Translations under genes and position numbers: made by a program
Assembly (NCBI GenBank): GCA_037157565.1
Contig: JAZHRO010000003.1
Location: 73,534,501-73,598,500, forward strand
Direction of reading: 5' to 3'
Origin: Thalassia testudinum
Lineage: Eukaryota; Streptophyta; Magnoliopsida; Alismatales; Hydrocharitaceae
DNA length: 64,000 bases
Part shown: positions 11,911 through 22,870 of the stretch, piece by piece
Numbering within the stretch: the first letter of the stretch is position 1
Layout of the letters: the number at the start of each line of letters is the position of its first letter
Notes under the pieces: generated by a model
The model's database searches: none
Told to the model about the DNA's origin: nothing
Seen by the model: only the letters and a program-made list of their open reading frames with translations

Positions 11911-13345
11911 TGTCCCATTGCTGTCTGTACCAGTGCTGCGGGGTTTGTCCTACAACAAAGTAGTTGACATAGTCAGCATACCAAGGCAGTTTCTTGTTTT
12001 ACACAGCAAGAATGTGTTCATCGGGGAAGGTGTCAGATAAAGGCAAGGATGGTCCAATGTGGTCTGGGTGAAGTCTGGATAAGTGGTTAGCCACCACATA
12101 CTTTGATTAGGCTTTGTCGCAGATTTCCAGGTCAAATTCCTGCAAGAGCAGGATCAATCTGATGAGCCTAGGTTTCACGTCCTTTTTAGCCAACAGGTGT
12201 CGGATGGCTGACTGGTCATTATAGATGGTCACGTGGGATTCCAGTAGGTAAGGTCGGAACTTCTCAAGTCCGAAAACTACAGCGAGCAATTCCTTCTCTG
12301 TGACTGTATAATTTCGTTGGGCCTCGTCCAACGTTTTGCTCGCGTAGTAGATCACCAAGGGTTTCCTATCTTGTCTTTGTCCCAGGATAGTGCCTATGGC
12401 AAAATCTGATGCATCACACATAATCTCAAAGTCTTGGGACCAATCTAGGGGCAAAAGTGCAGGTGCTGTGGAAACTAGGTCCCGAAGGGTGTGATAAGTC
12501 TGGATGCAATCAGACATCATGTGGAATATGGCGTCGTTGGCCAAAAGGTCGGTTAAGGGTTTAGAAAGCTTGGAGAAGTCTTTGATGAACCTTCGGTAGA
12601 AGCCAACATGCCCCAGGAATGAGCAGATCTGCCGGATCGAGCTAGGCAGAGGAAGTTTGGAAATTAAATCAACCTTAGCCCGATCCACCTCAATGCCCCT
12701 ATGCGATACTTTGTGACCGAGGACGATTCCTTCTAGAATCATAAAATGGCTCTTTTCCCAACTTAGCACCAAATTAACCTCGATACATCATTTCAGGATT
12801 TTCTCCAAGTTGCTCAAACAGTGGTCGAATGAATTCCCAAATATAGAGAATTCATCCATAAAGACCTCAAAGTATTCACCCACCATTTCAGAAAAAATGG
12901 CTAGCATGCAACGCTGAAAGGAAGCAGGTGCATTGCATAACCTGATTGGCATTCAATGGAATGCAAATGTGCTATTCGGGCAAGTGAATGTGGTCTTTTC
13001 TTAATTTTCAGGAGCAATTGCGACTTGGTTATATCCTAAATATCCATCCAGGAAATAAAAATACTTTTTCCCTGCCAATCTTTCAACAATCTGGTCAATG
13101 AATAACAAGGGAAAATGATCCTTTTTAGTTGCTTCATTGAGCTTCTGTAATCAATACACACCCACCAAGCGATGGTGGTGCGGGTGGGGATGGATTCACC
13201 ATGCTCATTGGTAACAATGGTGAGCTCGGCTTTCTTTGGAACCACTTGAGTGGGGCTCACCCAGGGGCTGTCAGAGATGGGATAGATGATGTCGGCGTCA
13301 AGCCACTTGATAATTTCTTTCTTAATGACCTCTCGCATGTTTCGA
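11911..13345 (-). pseudogene. Element B reverse transcriptase and RNase H, catalytic residue changed
   Basis: The RT fingers part is at 13036-13338 (KKEIIKWLDADIIYP, VSPTQVVPKKAELTIV). The palm motif near 12860 reads VFMDEFS instead of VFMDDFS, so the second catalytic aspartate has become glutamate. The thumb and RNase H parts form one open frame at 12107-12772. It includes [52 protein letters not shown] and IYNDQSAIRHLL. RNase H acidic residues appear present. Other stops and frame changes lie between 12780 and 13040. The family and position are certain; the enzyme is dead. Confidence 0.88.
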
Positions 13346-14290
13346 TTTAATCATCTCTGCATCTGGGAGGAGGGTCGTGCCCCGCCTTCCAGGTAAATCT
13401 TATGAGTGCAATAGGCAGGGATAATTCCTCTGACGTCTGAAATGGTCCATCTAATGGCGGCCCGATGTTTCGAAAGGGTCACGGTCAACCTGAGTTCTTG
13501 ATCCTTGGTTAGATGAGAGTTAATAATCACATGGAAGGTTTGGTCAGGTCCCAGGAATACATACTTGAGATTCTCAGGTAGTGGCTTAAATTCGGGTGCG
13601 AGTGGAACAACAGTCAACGAGAAAGGGAAAGGTGGGAGTTGATCAACATCGATCTCCTCAAATGGTGTCGTTTGATGGTAATCAACCTTACAGAGGTCCA
13701 TGGGTAGCGATGGCGATGGGTCAGAATAGTCGTTATAGGATTGGTGGTAAGAGATAGAACTAAAGGTAAGGCATTCCTCGACCAAAGTTTCCACAAGATC
13801 ATGTTCCTCAACACAATTGCAATCAAAAGACTTTATCACCTAGAAGATATCCAACTACATTTTCTTGTCTCTGAAGGCGATTTCCATACATCCCTTGTCA
13901 CAATCAATGTTTGCCATGGTCGTAGCTAAGAAAGGTTTGCCCAAGATTGTGGGTGCGTTCTGTAATTTTTCAGGGACTTCCATTTCGAGCACCAAGAAGT
14001 CGACCAGGAAATAGAAGTCCTTGACCCACACAATCACATCCTCGACAACCCACTTCAAGGTCTTCGTAGATCTATCAGCCAGCTAGATAGTGACAGGTGT
14101 GGGTGTCAACTCTCCGAAACCAAATTGGTCGTACAGGGTTGTTGGAATCAGATTGATAGAAGCACCAAAGTCCAGGAGTGCTCTATCAAATGTCATGTCA
14201 CTGATATTGCAGGATATCAGGGGTGCTCCAGGGTCAGTTCGCTTGAGCAGAAGGTTGCTTGATATTATGGAACTTGCTTGCTCGGATAGC
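13346..14290 (-). pseudogene. Element B protease and PR-RT linker
   Basis: The protease active site reads LLDFGASIN, with its aspartate codon at 14170-14172, the standard form. A stop near 14083 separates it from the second half at 13855-14058, which holds PTILGKPFLATTMANIDC. The linker at 13351-13839 ends in LPENLKYVFLGPDQT and LSKHRAAIRWTISDVRGI, the usual lead-in to RT. The protease would process the polyprotein. The upstream part is fused in frame to gag sequence, as expected for a single Gag-Pol frame with no stop at this border. Confidence 0.82.
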
Positions 14291-16319
14291 ACAACCTTCC
14301 TAGGTGCTTGAGGTCTTGGATAACATTTAGGTGTACAGGCATCCTTTAAAAACTTGGCATAAGCCGGGATGTGCTTAACGACTTCAAGGAGCGGAATATT
14401 AATCTGAACTTGTTTAAAGATCACCGAAAGCACCTTAGTTTCCACAACACTTTTCTTCTTCTTGATTGTCTCCAAGGCCTCAGGGTAGGGTCTTTGGATA
14501 GGATTTATTTCTGGGTCCTTGGGTTTTTCTAGTGCCTCATCCGAGTCGGGTGTTTCAGCTGGTGAAGTCCCGAGAAGAGTCAGCCATTTGGGATCCTGGG
14601 TTTTGGTGCCGCTTCTCAAGGTTACTGCATTCGCAGAGGCATTGGGACCATGGGTTGATCCTTGAGAAGATGAGGACGAAGAAGCACCCAACCCAGGGGT
14701 GTTTGTGGGGCTAGCTGAATCATGTGAGCCTTCCCGAGATTGCCCTGGAACCCTTGCAAATTGGGGCCTCTGTTAATTATGTTTCATGGGTTCGATTGTG
14801 GCTGGGAAGGTAGGGATCCTTGTTATTTATAGTCCAAAAGTTGGCTTAACTGTCCCTTTACTAAAGCCATTTCTTCTTGATGTTCCTAGTTCATTTCATC
14901 CATCATCTTTATCAGGGTGTCCACTTGGTTTTGCGGGGGAGGGGCCACCCTATTTTGATTATATGGGGGTCTAACTAGTGGTCCTTGCTGATAGGGGGGC
15001 AAGTTTGGCAGCTGGTTTGGCCTGGGCTAGTTCTAGAATTGAGGTGGTTTCAGCTTTGTCCAACCAAAGTTGGTGTGGTTACGCTAGCCAGTGTTGTAAG
15101 TGTTGGAGAAAGGGTTAGGTTTAGCATAACCATGGACAGCTTGCACATCTTCAAGGATAGCTGATGTCGATGGGGAGGGAAGAGAGTAATTAACATTTGA
15201 GAGAGCAAAGATCCCTCCCTAGAATGTGGTCAGGGGTTGTTCTTGGTTCAGTTGGCTTAAGGGTTGGACCAAGTCAACATTATGCACCCCCTTTGCTAGG
15301 GAGAAGGTCTATAATGGATTCTTGGTCTGGTTCAGTAGCTTATCAATCTTTTTATCCACCAATTCCACTCGATCTAATTTCATGGCAATGATGTCCATGT
15401 CAACCATTCCAGAATTTGCTTATACCTCATAAATCCCAGCACGGGGTTGACTGGATCGGTTACACTAGGTGATGGGTGCATTGTTGAGCAAATTTTCGCT
15501 CATAGACTAAAAGAGCTCAAACGCGCTCTCCTCGTCATTGTTCAGGAAGTTCCCCCCACATGAGGCATCGACGAAGTTCCGTTGGTTGCTATCAAGACCG
15601 TGGTAGAAGATCTGGGCCAATTGCCACCATGGTACTTCGAGGTGTGTGCATTTCCTCAAGAGTTCATTAAATCTTTCCCATGCCTCATGGAATTGTTCCC
15701 CACCCTGGGGTGTAAAGGTAGTAATGGCTCTTCTGAGTTCATTAGTCTTTCCTATGGGGAAGATTTTCTTCAAGAATGCATGCCTCAGTTCTTCCCAGGT
15801 GGTGATGGTTCTAGCTAGGGTTCTAAGCCAGTGAGATGCCTTGTCTCTTAGTGAGAAGGGAAACATCTTAATCTAAATAATGTCAAGGCTAATGTTCCTA
15901 GGTTTCACAATTACGGCTATCCGGTCAAGATCCTCTAGGTGCTGGAAGGGGTCCTCATTTGAGCTTCCATGGAAGTGGCTCCGAATCAGACTCAAAACAT
16001 TTGGTTTTAGCTCAAAATCATCTCCCCCTTCGGGGATCCTAAGGGGTGGCTCAACTCGAATAGTAGAAGGATTGTAGAAGTCACGAAGGGGCCTCGGTTG
16101 GTCCTGGAATGGTAGTAGATCAAGTGGCAGTTGCCCTTGTGGGCCTTGGAAAGGTGGTGGTGGTTGCCCTTGTGGGTTCTGTAACCAGTGTATGGCTTGC
16201 ATGATAGTGCGGATCTGTTGTTGCTGAAGCAGGTGCTTTGCATTAATCTGGGCTTGGATGATGGCCATTGTGTCTAGTGGGGGTTGGTCCTCAACCTCAT
16301 CTACCCTGGGTTTAGCCAT
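14291..16319 (-). pseudogene. Element B gag, nearly readable
   Basis: I take the ATG at 16319 (MAKPRVDEVEDQPPLD) as start; it aligns with MANPDP of element A. A Gln/Pro-rich segment leads to ELKPNVLSLIRSHFHGSSNE, a conserved N-terminal feature. One stop near 15872 precedes the capsid-like core at 15507-15866: FPFSLRDKASHWLRTLA, FLKKIFPIGKTNELRRAIT, FHEAWERFNELLRKC. The middle (14700-15500) is low-complexity with stops. The C-terminal part (FKQVQINIPLLEVVKHIPAYAK) joins the protease in frame. Confidence 0.82.
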
Positions 16320-17084
16320 GTTTCTAATAGGATCAAGTAGACTGGATTCCCGTCGCAAAACAAACAACTCAGGATGCAGTGAGCATCTCCGGTGCATACA
16401 CTAGAGAAGAACAGGAGGGAATGCGAAGAGTGACAGATGCGAGAAGTGTGTGTTCAATCAAGCAAACAAGCCTAGTCCTTATTTTGTACTGCTTAGGAGA
16501 CCTAGAAATCTCAAAAGGGTGATTAAGTCCATAAGCACTGGGCTTTCCTTCCTAAAGCTAATCTGGCCAGGTTGATTACGAGGGATTGCAGGGAAGGTTC
16601 TTCCTGTGGCTTGCGCCACCGGTTCCATAGACCCCACAACCGCGGTGGTTTGACATTGCCCCGTAGCCTAGTAACAAGATTCCACTAAAGGAATGAAAGC
16701 CAAGTGCCCAGCGAACAAAACCTCGCCTCTCGAGACTTAACCCAGTCATACCTAGGGCACGTCTACTCTATTTTAAAAGACAAGGATAGTGCTTGTGCTA
16801 GGGTTATGTGATGAGGCGTTGATTGGGGTAGTGCATCTTAGTTTTCCACTTTCAGTGTGTGTGCTCCTATCAAAACATGATTTCCAAGCAAAGATTTTTT
16901 TAGTTGTGGTGTCTTTTAATGTTTTATCCTTACTTTATTGTCTTTTAGGATTGACGTGCCTTAATATTTTCAGACAAGTTTCAGTGGGCACGTCAAGTTT
17001 TGCACATAGTTCAGTAAAAGCAGATTTCCTTTTGTTGTATAGAGGCTCTAAAACCCTAATGTACTCATCATAATGATCATGCAG
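16320..17084 (-). other. Element B leader, gag-proximal part
   Basis: Noncoding leader between gag and solo LTR S1. It includes the shared leader block at 16584-16670, in which GTGGC and GCCAC flank a tetraloop (16606-16619; GCAA on the minus strand). The last five bases, tgcag (17080-17084), are taken as one copy of the S1 target-site duplication. Confidence 0.6.
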
Positions 17085-19832
17085 TGTTCACGTGGCTAGA
17101 TCGTGTTTTAACAGATATCTCGTTGTAATATAGATGAACTTTCAACGAAAGCAAATAAAAATTTGTAAATCGAAAATCAGAGTATCCGAAGTCGAACACA
17201 GGGAGCAATCTGAGTATTCCAAAACTTGAGAACACAACTTTTTAATAAAAAGAAACGACTAGTTCAGTAGAAGTGACAGGATAATGTTATGGAAAGAAAT
17301 TGCTCAAAAAGAATTGGGTGTCTGATATTGCATCAGACGTCTTTAAGTTATTTCTTAGATTCTTCTCTTCTGTTGCTAATTTGCTCTGCTGCAACTATGG
17401 TTGCTCCTTTTCTTTTTCTTCCTTAGCCGCTTCTGCTCTTCTTCTCTTTCCTTCTCTTCTTGCGACCAAGTTTTGGCTTTCATCTTCTTAGGTTGCCTTC
17501 TTTTTCTTCCTCTTCTTCCTTTGCTTTCTTGCTTCTCCTCTTTGTCTGCCCCTTGATCTCTCTCTTCTTTCTCTTGGTCTGCCGCACCTCTGCTACAGGG
17601 AGTTCTTCTTTTTCTTTTTCTTCTTCACTTGCAGCGGTTAAGTCCTTGCTGCTTCTTCCGTAGCGTCCTCTACCTACATAAGCACCATGCAACAAAACCT
17701 ATTACCCTACCCTTCTCGTACGTCTCTCTCTCTGTATTTCTCTTCGATACACTCTCCCAGAGCCAGGTTATCAGGTCGGGTCGCGTGCACGGGTCTAGGT
17801 GCACCGGCGTGGGTGTGGTGTGCGAGGAGTGCTCAGAAGGGTAGTCGAGTCGGGTCGCCAGGTCCATTGGATGAAGTCACGGACGAGGTGCATGTATAGG
17901 TGAGGAGGGACCTCACCCCAATGTATTGGAGGCAACCAAATGATATCACAAAATCAATTTAAAGTGCTCAAAGAGGTCACCGCTTATCAAGGTGGGCCTA
18001 ATGCTCCACTGCCTTTGCTCGCGCACCCATAGGTTATCTTTCCTCCAATTGCAATAGCTCTAGGCCTCGTAGTGCCACTTGCTAGAACAACTAACTTCGC
18101 GAGATCTCCCCGCACCTACTTGACCTGGAACCTTAAAGTCCTTCAGCCTGGAGCGAGCTTGCAACCTCCTCGAGCCATCGCTAGTGGTGGTTGGAGCTCA
18201 GACCCTGCTCAACACAAAAAGGAGCTTGCAAGTCTATCAAACAACAGGATGACCTTCACTGTGTCACGGCGAAGGTGAGGCGGTAGGTGGCTGGCCGCGG
18301 GGCGGCCTAGGCGTGTGTGCCTAGGTCGCTCTATGGCTTTAGTTATGGGTTAGGTTGGGTGAAGCGTGGAGTGTGTGTGGTGTCTTGTGGATGGGTGGAT
18401 GATGTTCAGTGGAGTGTGGCAGAGGTTGTGAGGTGGGTGGTGAGACGTGTGGGGTTGAGGAGTGACGAAAGTGTCTCGCCGGAGGGTGGCCGGAGATGGG
18501 GAAGAGATGGGTGGACAGTGGCGGTCGAGGGGTGTTGTGTGAAATATATTGAGGAAAATGAAAGAGTGGAGGACAAGGAGGTTATCTGGATTGTTGGGAG
18601 TGAAGGGGGAGCAGCGGAGATGGACGGCTTGTCTGTGCCATCGTCAGAGAAGATGACCCTGAGGGAGATAAGGCGACGAGGAGGAGGTTTGGAAGGCGTG
18701 CGCTGGTACGGCGCTATGTGGGAAGATGAGGTGGAGTGAACCCTACTGCAGGTATGGAAGCAGAGCGATGAGAGGGAGGAGGAAGAATCGCTGGAGCTTG
18801 CTGGCTACTTGGCCGGAGAGAGGGGAGATGAAATTTAGAGGATTCTTCGGCCAAAACAAGTCTGAGAGATTCGCAGAGGATCGAGGGTCCTTTTATAAGT
18901 GCTGGCCAAGCTTCTGGTGCATGGAGTGCAAGCCTTCTGCCATCGACGTCTCACTGGAGAAGGAAGGTAGTTGGGATTACAAATCTCTCGTGTGTTCGCA
19001 CAAGAGATTGAATAGAAATCAAAGATTGTGATTGGGCTCAGATGGAAGGGGATTCCTCAGAGAATCTCCCTTCAAAATCTGAGAGGAGATCTCCGAGGGA
19101 TCAGGGAGTATTCCCCCTTCCTTCCTCGCCAGAGAAGGATTCCTCCCCATTAATGGAAAAGGGACCTTTTTGTAAGAGTGGCGAGGAAGCTAGGGGGTTT
19201 GTGTAGTGGTTTTTAAAAGATAGGGGCCAAAATATAATTGGGTGTACTAATTTGCAAAGTAAATCAAGATGACCTTCCCTTAGGTCCAAATTTTGATACA
19301 AACCTAATTTCGACCTAAGGAATCCAATGGTGAAGTTTTATTTTAGGTTTGACCATGTTTGATTGGACATTTTGCATAAAAACCCAAATTAGGTCAATTG
19401 ATGAGCTAGGACCCCAAACTAGGTCAAACTAGGTTCCATAGGCCAAATTGAATGATCTAAGCCCTAAGGGATATTTTTTCATGAAATTTATAGGATTTAC
19501 TTGATTTTTATCCTGACCAGGACCTTGTTGAATTAAGTAGGTCTGTTTTAGGGTTACAAGATGTCATTTAATTCCTTGTTTGCACATAAACCCATTTCTG
19601 ATTAAACCAACCCACTTTTTATCTTATTCTGACCATTTGACCTATGTTCTACCTCTGAGAAATCCTGCTTATGTTCTGAAATGGTAAAATTGTAATTTTA
19701 ACCTTTATTTCAAGTTTTCCTCTCAGAACACTTATTTCTTCAATTAAGCCATCCTCTAGGTTTTGTAGGAGCTTTTATTCTCTTTCTTGGGTAAAAATGA
19801 GCGAGTTAGGGCTCATGATGAGGCTCTCATCA
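17085..19832 (-). mobile_element. Solo LTR S1 (E-family), 2.75 kb, in the leader of B
   Basis: On the minus strand it begins TGATGAGAGCC at 19832 and ends GTGAACA at 17085. Flanks tgcag (17080-17084) and tgtag (19833-19837) are a target-site duplication with one change. Its U5 end carries GCTCCCTGTGTTCGAC, as does the LTR remnant ending at 51196. Its U3 part aligns in reverse with E's 3' LTR (around 59749-59830). No internal element sequence is present, so it is a solo LTR left by LTR-LTR recombination. Open frames such as 18317-18739 have no family resemblance and are not called. Confidence 0.75.
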
Positions 19833-19837
19833 TGTAG

Positions 19838-20253
19838 CATCGATTAGATGAGTCATTTTTAGGGTTGAGTGGTGTGGCCCAAGTCAATTCAAGGTAGCTT
19901 CGTAAACACCACTCAAAAGGAGAAAAGAACACTCCAATAATTTATTCATAATGTTAGAGTGTATATTTTTTTGCTGGGTGATGTGTTTAGGATGTGGGTC
20001 AGGCAATCATACACCAGACCAATTTTTTTCAATTTTACAAGTTTTTTTTAGATTTTCAAGGAAGCAAGCAACCGTGACTGAAGAACTACTCACGACCGAT
20101 CATTGTTGCGCCTACTCCCTTGTTACCGTCATGAGTTGTGTTGCTTCACCGTCCAAGCACCGAATTCCTGCAACCATCAAGTAAAAGGAGACAAGGCATT
20201 AGACGATGTGAGCATGGATGTAAAATGGAAGTGACAAAACAAATTCGTTGCCT
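19838..20253 (-). other. Element B leader, PBS-proximal part
   Basis: Continuation of B's leader after S1. Its start (atcgattagatgagtc, then gtggtgtggccc) aligns with D's leader near 42420-42450, showing that S1 interrupts one original sequence. No coding sequence was seen. Confidence 0.55.
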
Positions 20254-20270
20254 CCCTAGCAACGGCACCA
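20254..20270 (-). other. Element B primer-binding site (tRNA-Asp type)
   Basis: The minus strand reads TGGTGCCGTTGCTAGGG, three changes from the tRNA-Asp complement. The LTR begins about 10 bases away, at 20281. Confidence 0.75.
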
Positions 20271-20280
20271 AAAACTAATG

Positions 20281-21783
20281 TGTTCGTGCATGACTGTTTG
20301 GAAGTGTCGTTATAGTTTGCACTTGCGACGTCGATTTTAAAGTAAAGAAACAGATGTGAGCCCGAATGTCTGTTTAAGGGAGGCATAAAAATCAGATTCT
20401 TCGTATCACTTATTATCACGAAAATCGTGGGGTTTTGCTTGTGAAAAGGCACGAGTGAAAAGCGAGAGAGAGAGAGAGGGAGAGAGATTAGGGTTAAAAT
20501 TGTTTCATTTGCAACATGCAACTTGAATAGAAAATAGAGCAAGCAATTGAATAGAGAACAACTTCATTTAACATGCGACTTTAGTTCATAATTACAACAC
20601 TAGATAAATGCATGAACATAAATAAAGTAAAGCTCAAAAGAAGGAAGGAGAGAGAGAGAGAGGGGACGGCGAGCCAGCCACGGTGGTGGAGATGGCTCCA
20701 TCGGTGTCTCGTCGTCTCCGACGATTACAAAAGGGCTTACAGGTAGCTAGGAGGGGGTAGAACACTTGCAAGTGGAGTGAATCTCGTGAATGGGTGGTTG
20801 GATGGAGTTTATATAGGCAAAAGGATTTTCTAAATCAAGAATGGCATTTAGCGACCTCCGGGATGTCGCTAAACCCATACTAAATCCATCGCTGTAGCCC
20901 CTTGCCCATCAGTCACCAGCGCGTGCACGTTCTTCTCCGTGCTCAATCCGTGTGCACGACTTGAGAGCCGTTCGTTTGAAGATGGAACGGCTGAGGTCTT
21001 CGCAACGGGCGTGCTCGGATCACGCCTTGAGTGCACGTGTGCGCGGCCGTTGTCGACCGGCGTGAATGCACGCATGGATGATCGCTACCTAAGGATGCAC
21101 CACATGGCACAGTTGTCACCCTTTGCAAGCAGATCTATGGCCTTAATCAGCCGTGCCTGCTCGAGCAGCAATTTAGGCATCACGCGTGGTCTTGAACACT
21201 CATCGCTGCCTTTGCGAACCGCGTGCAGCCCGCTGCACTACTTGGCCAGATTGTCGTGCGGAGGAGGCGAGGCACACGGGTGTGGAGTGTTGCAGAGCCA
21301 TCCGATGGATGATCAACGGCCAAGATGGGTCCCTTGGTGGAGGAAGCGGGAGTATGCTGTGCGCGGATGCGTGCTTTTCAGCCATCTGATGCGCGATTGG
21401 ATGGCTTAAAGTGGCATTGCGCGATGAAGGGTGGTTGCGGGCGTGGTGAGGCTGTCAAGTGGCGACCCCATGGTCGTTGATCATCAGATCAACGGTCATA
21501 ACTTCTTGGGTCTGTTGCGAGACCTCCAGATGTCGGATTTGGCTGATTTCGAGTCTATTGGACTCCATTCGTCGCACTGAATCCATCCGTGTAGTCTGAT
21601 TGCTCATCTGAGGCCTGCTTTGACAAGTACTTATACAAATGGCTATTAATGCTATTTTATAAGCAATCTTGATGTATGATGCATGCAATGCTCCCATTCT
21701 ATTTATGATGAGTTATCTGTGCATTTTGTTCTTAAGATGGACCCCATTTAATAGAGTTATCACCCCAAGATGCAGTGTTATCA
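20281..21783 (-). repeat. Element B 5' LTR
   Basis: About 1503 bp, the partner of 7849-9344. It ends on the plus strand with gcagtgttatca, after which A's LTR resumes. A GA-rich tract lies at 20464-20490 and the U5 motif at 20366-20384. GC-rich parts produce long spurious open frames on both strands (for example 20939-21409). Confidence 0.85.
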
Positions 21784-22500
21784 GCCTACACGCACCGACT
21801 ACATCAATTTTGCGTAGTGCAGGGCTCTAACTTGCATCCCCGCTCTTATGTGTGGACGCGAGTGAGCCACCGTGCTGCACAAAGCCTTTATCTTATATAT
21901 GTGGTTATTTATATTTATGCTTATCCGATCTGGGAGGTGACGTGGTGCGTTCGTGGCTGTTGGATGAATAACCAATGGCCCACATTTCGAGGAGAGGTGC
22001 CTTCAGGAGTTTGGGAGGTGACAAGGGGAGGCTGCGATGGTGCCACGTGGTGCCATCGTGGCCGTCCATTCTTCTTCTCTTTATATCTGATGACATAAAG
22101 CTCTGATTAAGTTGATTTCTACATTGTTGGATTGCAAACGTCGATCCGGATGCATACGTATGGTTGGATTTGTCATCTAAGGTCTGGATCTTCTTCAATT
22201 TGCCCCCTAGGCTCTTGCTCTTCTGCGGACTGCCTAGGGTGCTATGGGAGTTTGATTGATACGATCCCGGATGAATTGGACTCCCATCGTTGTTCCGAAC
22301 AGATCCACAAGGTTGGATCGGTCATCTACAACCCAGATTTCCTGAAATCATTAATACCTCTCAAATAACATAGTTTAATACATGAAACACATATACCAAC
22401 TACGATGCAGAATACGATCCATATGCATATAGAATGTTCTTGTTAAGCTAAGTTCTAACTTAATTCAAGAGAGTTAGGGCCTACGATTGCTGTGCAATCA
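21784..22500 (-). repeat. Element A 5' LTR, U3-side part
   Basis: Resumes A's 5' LTR after B. On the minus strand it begins TGATTGC at 22500 with an inverted repeat (22484-22500). It contains a CACGTG-centred palindrome at 22036-22057. Sequence around 22040-22200 resembles the LTR of D (44185-44330), so the two LTR families are related. Confidence 0.65.
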
Positions 22501-22870
22501 GATTTAACAGCCCAACCCACCCAACCCTTTTAGGCACAACAATCCCAGTCTCCTCCTTAGCCTAACAATTTTGAGAAGGGAGATCTGAAAGCTATGATGA
22601 ACGCCATGCAAGAAAATCAAAGTATGATCATTCAATCTCAGAATAATGCTATCCAAGAAATGCAATCTCAAATTGGCCATCTTGTTGAGGCTGTTAGACA
22701 ATGCGACCTTGGGAAATTGCCCAGCTCATCTTATGAGAACCCAAGGGGTAAAGGGCCTTTCATAAGGGAGCACGCTCAGGCTGTGGTCATTTTGATGAGT
22801 GGTAAGCAACTTTCCAAACTTGAACTCGCTCCTACGGTCACACCTCCTACCACTCCAACCAGCACCAACA
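22501..22870 (+). pseudogene. Element P gag, middle fragment
   Basis: Plus-strand gag piece between the insertions of A and C. From about 22590 it reads ENQSMIIQSQNNAIQEMQ followed by SQIGHLVEAVRQ, then KGPFIREHAQAVVILMSGK. This matches the gag of element C (29454-30422) part by part, so P and C are one family in opposite orientation. Two stops occur in the first 80 bases. The upstream part of P's gag must lie left of A, outside the window. The downstream part resumes at 34164. The last five bases, caaca, are the left target-site copy of C. Confidence 0.85.

Larger units (their letters stand above)
7849..21783 (-). mobile_element. Athila-like LTR retrotransposon B (carries solo LTR S1)
   Basis: Minus-strand element with two LTRs of about 1.50 kb (7849-9344 and 20281-21783), clearly copies of each other. 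The PBS, gag, PR, RT, RH, IN and a 3' noncoding region lie in the expected order. It is 13.9 kb as found, or about 11.2 kb without S1. No clean target-site duplication is visible (tgacg on the left, gccta on the right), so the left boundary is less certain. It interrupts the 5' LTR of A. Confidence 0.85.
1..22500 (-). mobile_element. Athila-like LTR retrotransposon A (interrupted by B)
   Basis: Minus-strand Ty3/Gypsy element. Reading leftwards from 22500 it has a 5' LTR (split by element B), a PBS, a leader, gag, PR, RT, RH and IN. The IN end and the 3' LTR lie left of base 1. The LTR end at 22500 abuts plus-strand gag sequence of element P, so A inserted into P. The duplication partner of the flanking gattt (22501-22505) is outside the window. 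All reading frames are broken. Assignment to Athila/Tat rests on the order of domains, integrase wording and the tRNA-Asp-like PBS. Confidence 0.85.

Noticed and set aside
18317..18739. 140-codon open frame in solo LTR S1
   Set aside because: It sits inside an LTR with no relative elsewhere in the window, and its composition is Gly/Arg/Val-rich as in chance frames of GC-rich DNA.
20251..20270. tRNA-like 3' end sequence (cctccc-gcaacggcacca)
   Set aside because: It is the complement of a retrotransposon primer-binding site at the expected distance from an LTR; no tRNA arms are present around it.
20939..21409. 156-codon open frame in B's 5' LTR
   Set aside because: The equivalent stretch of the other LTR (around 8490-8970) does not keep the same frame, and no domain is recognised.
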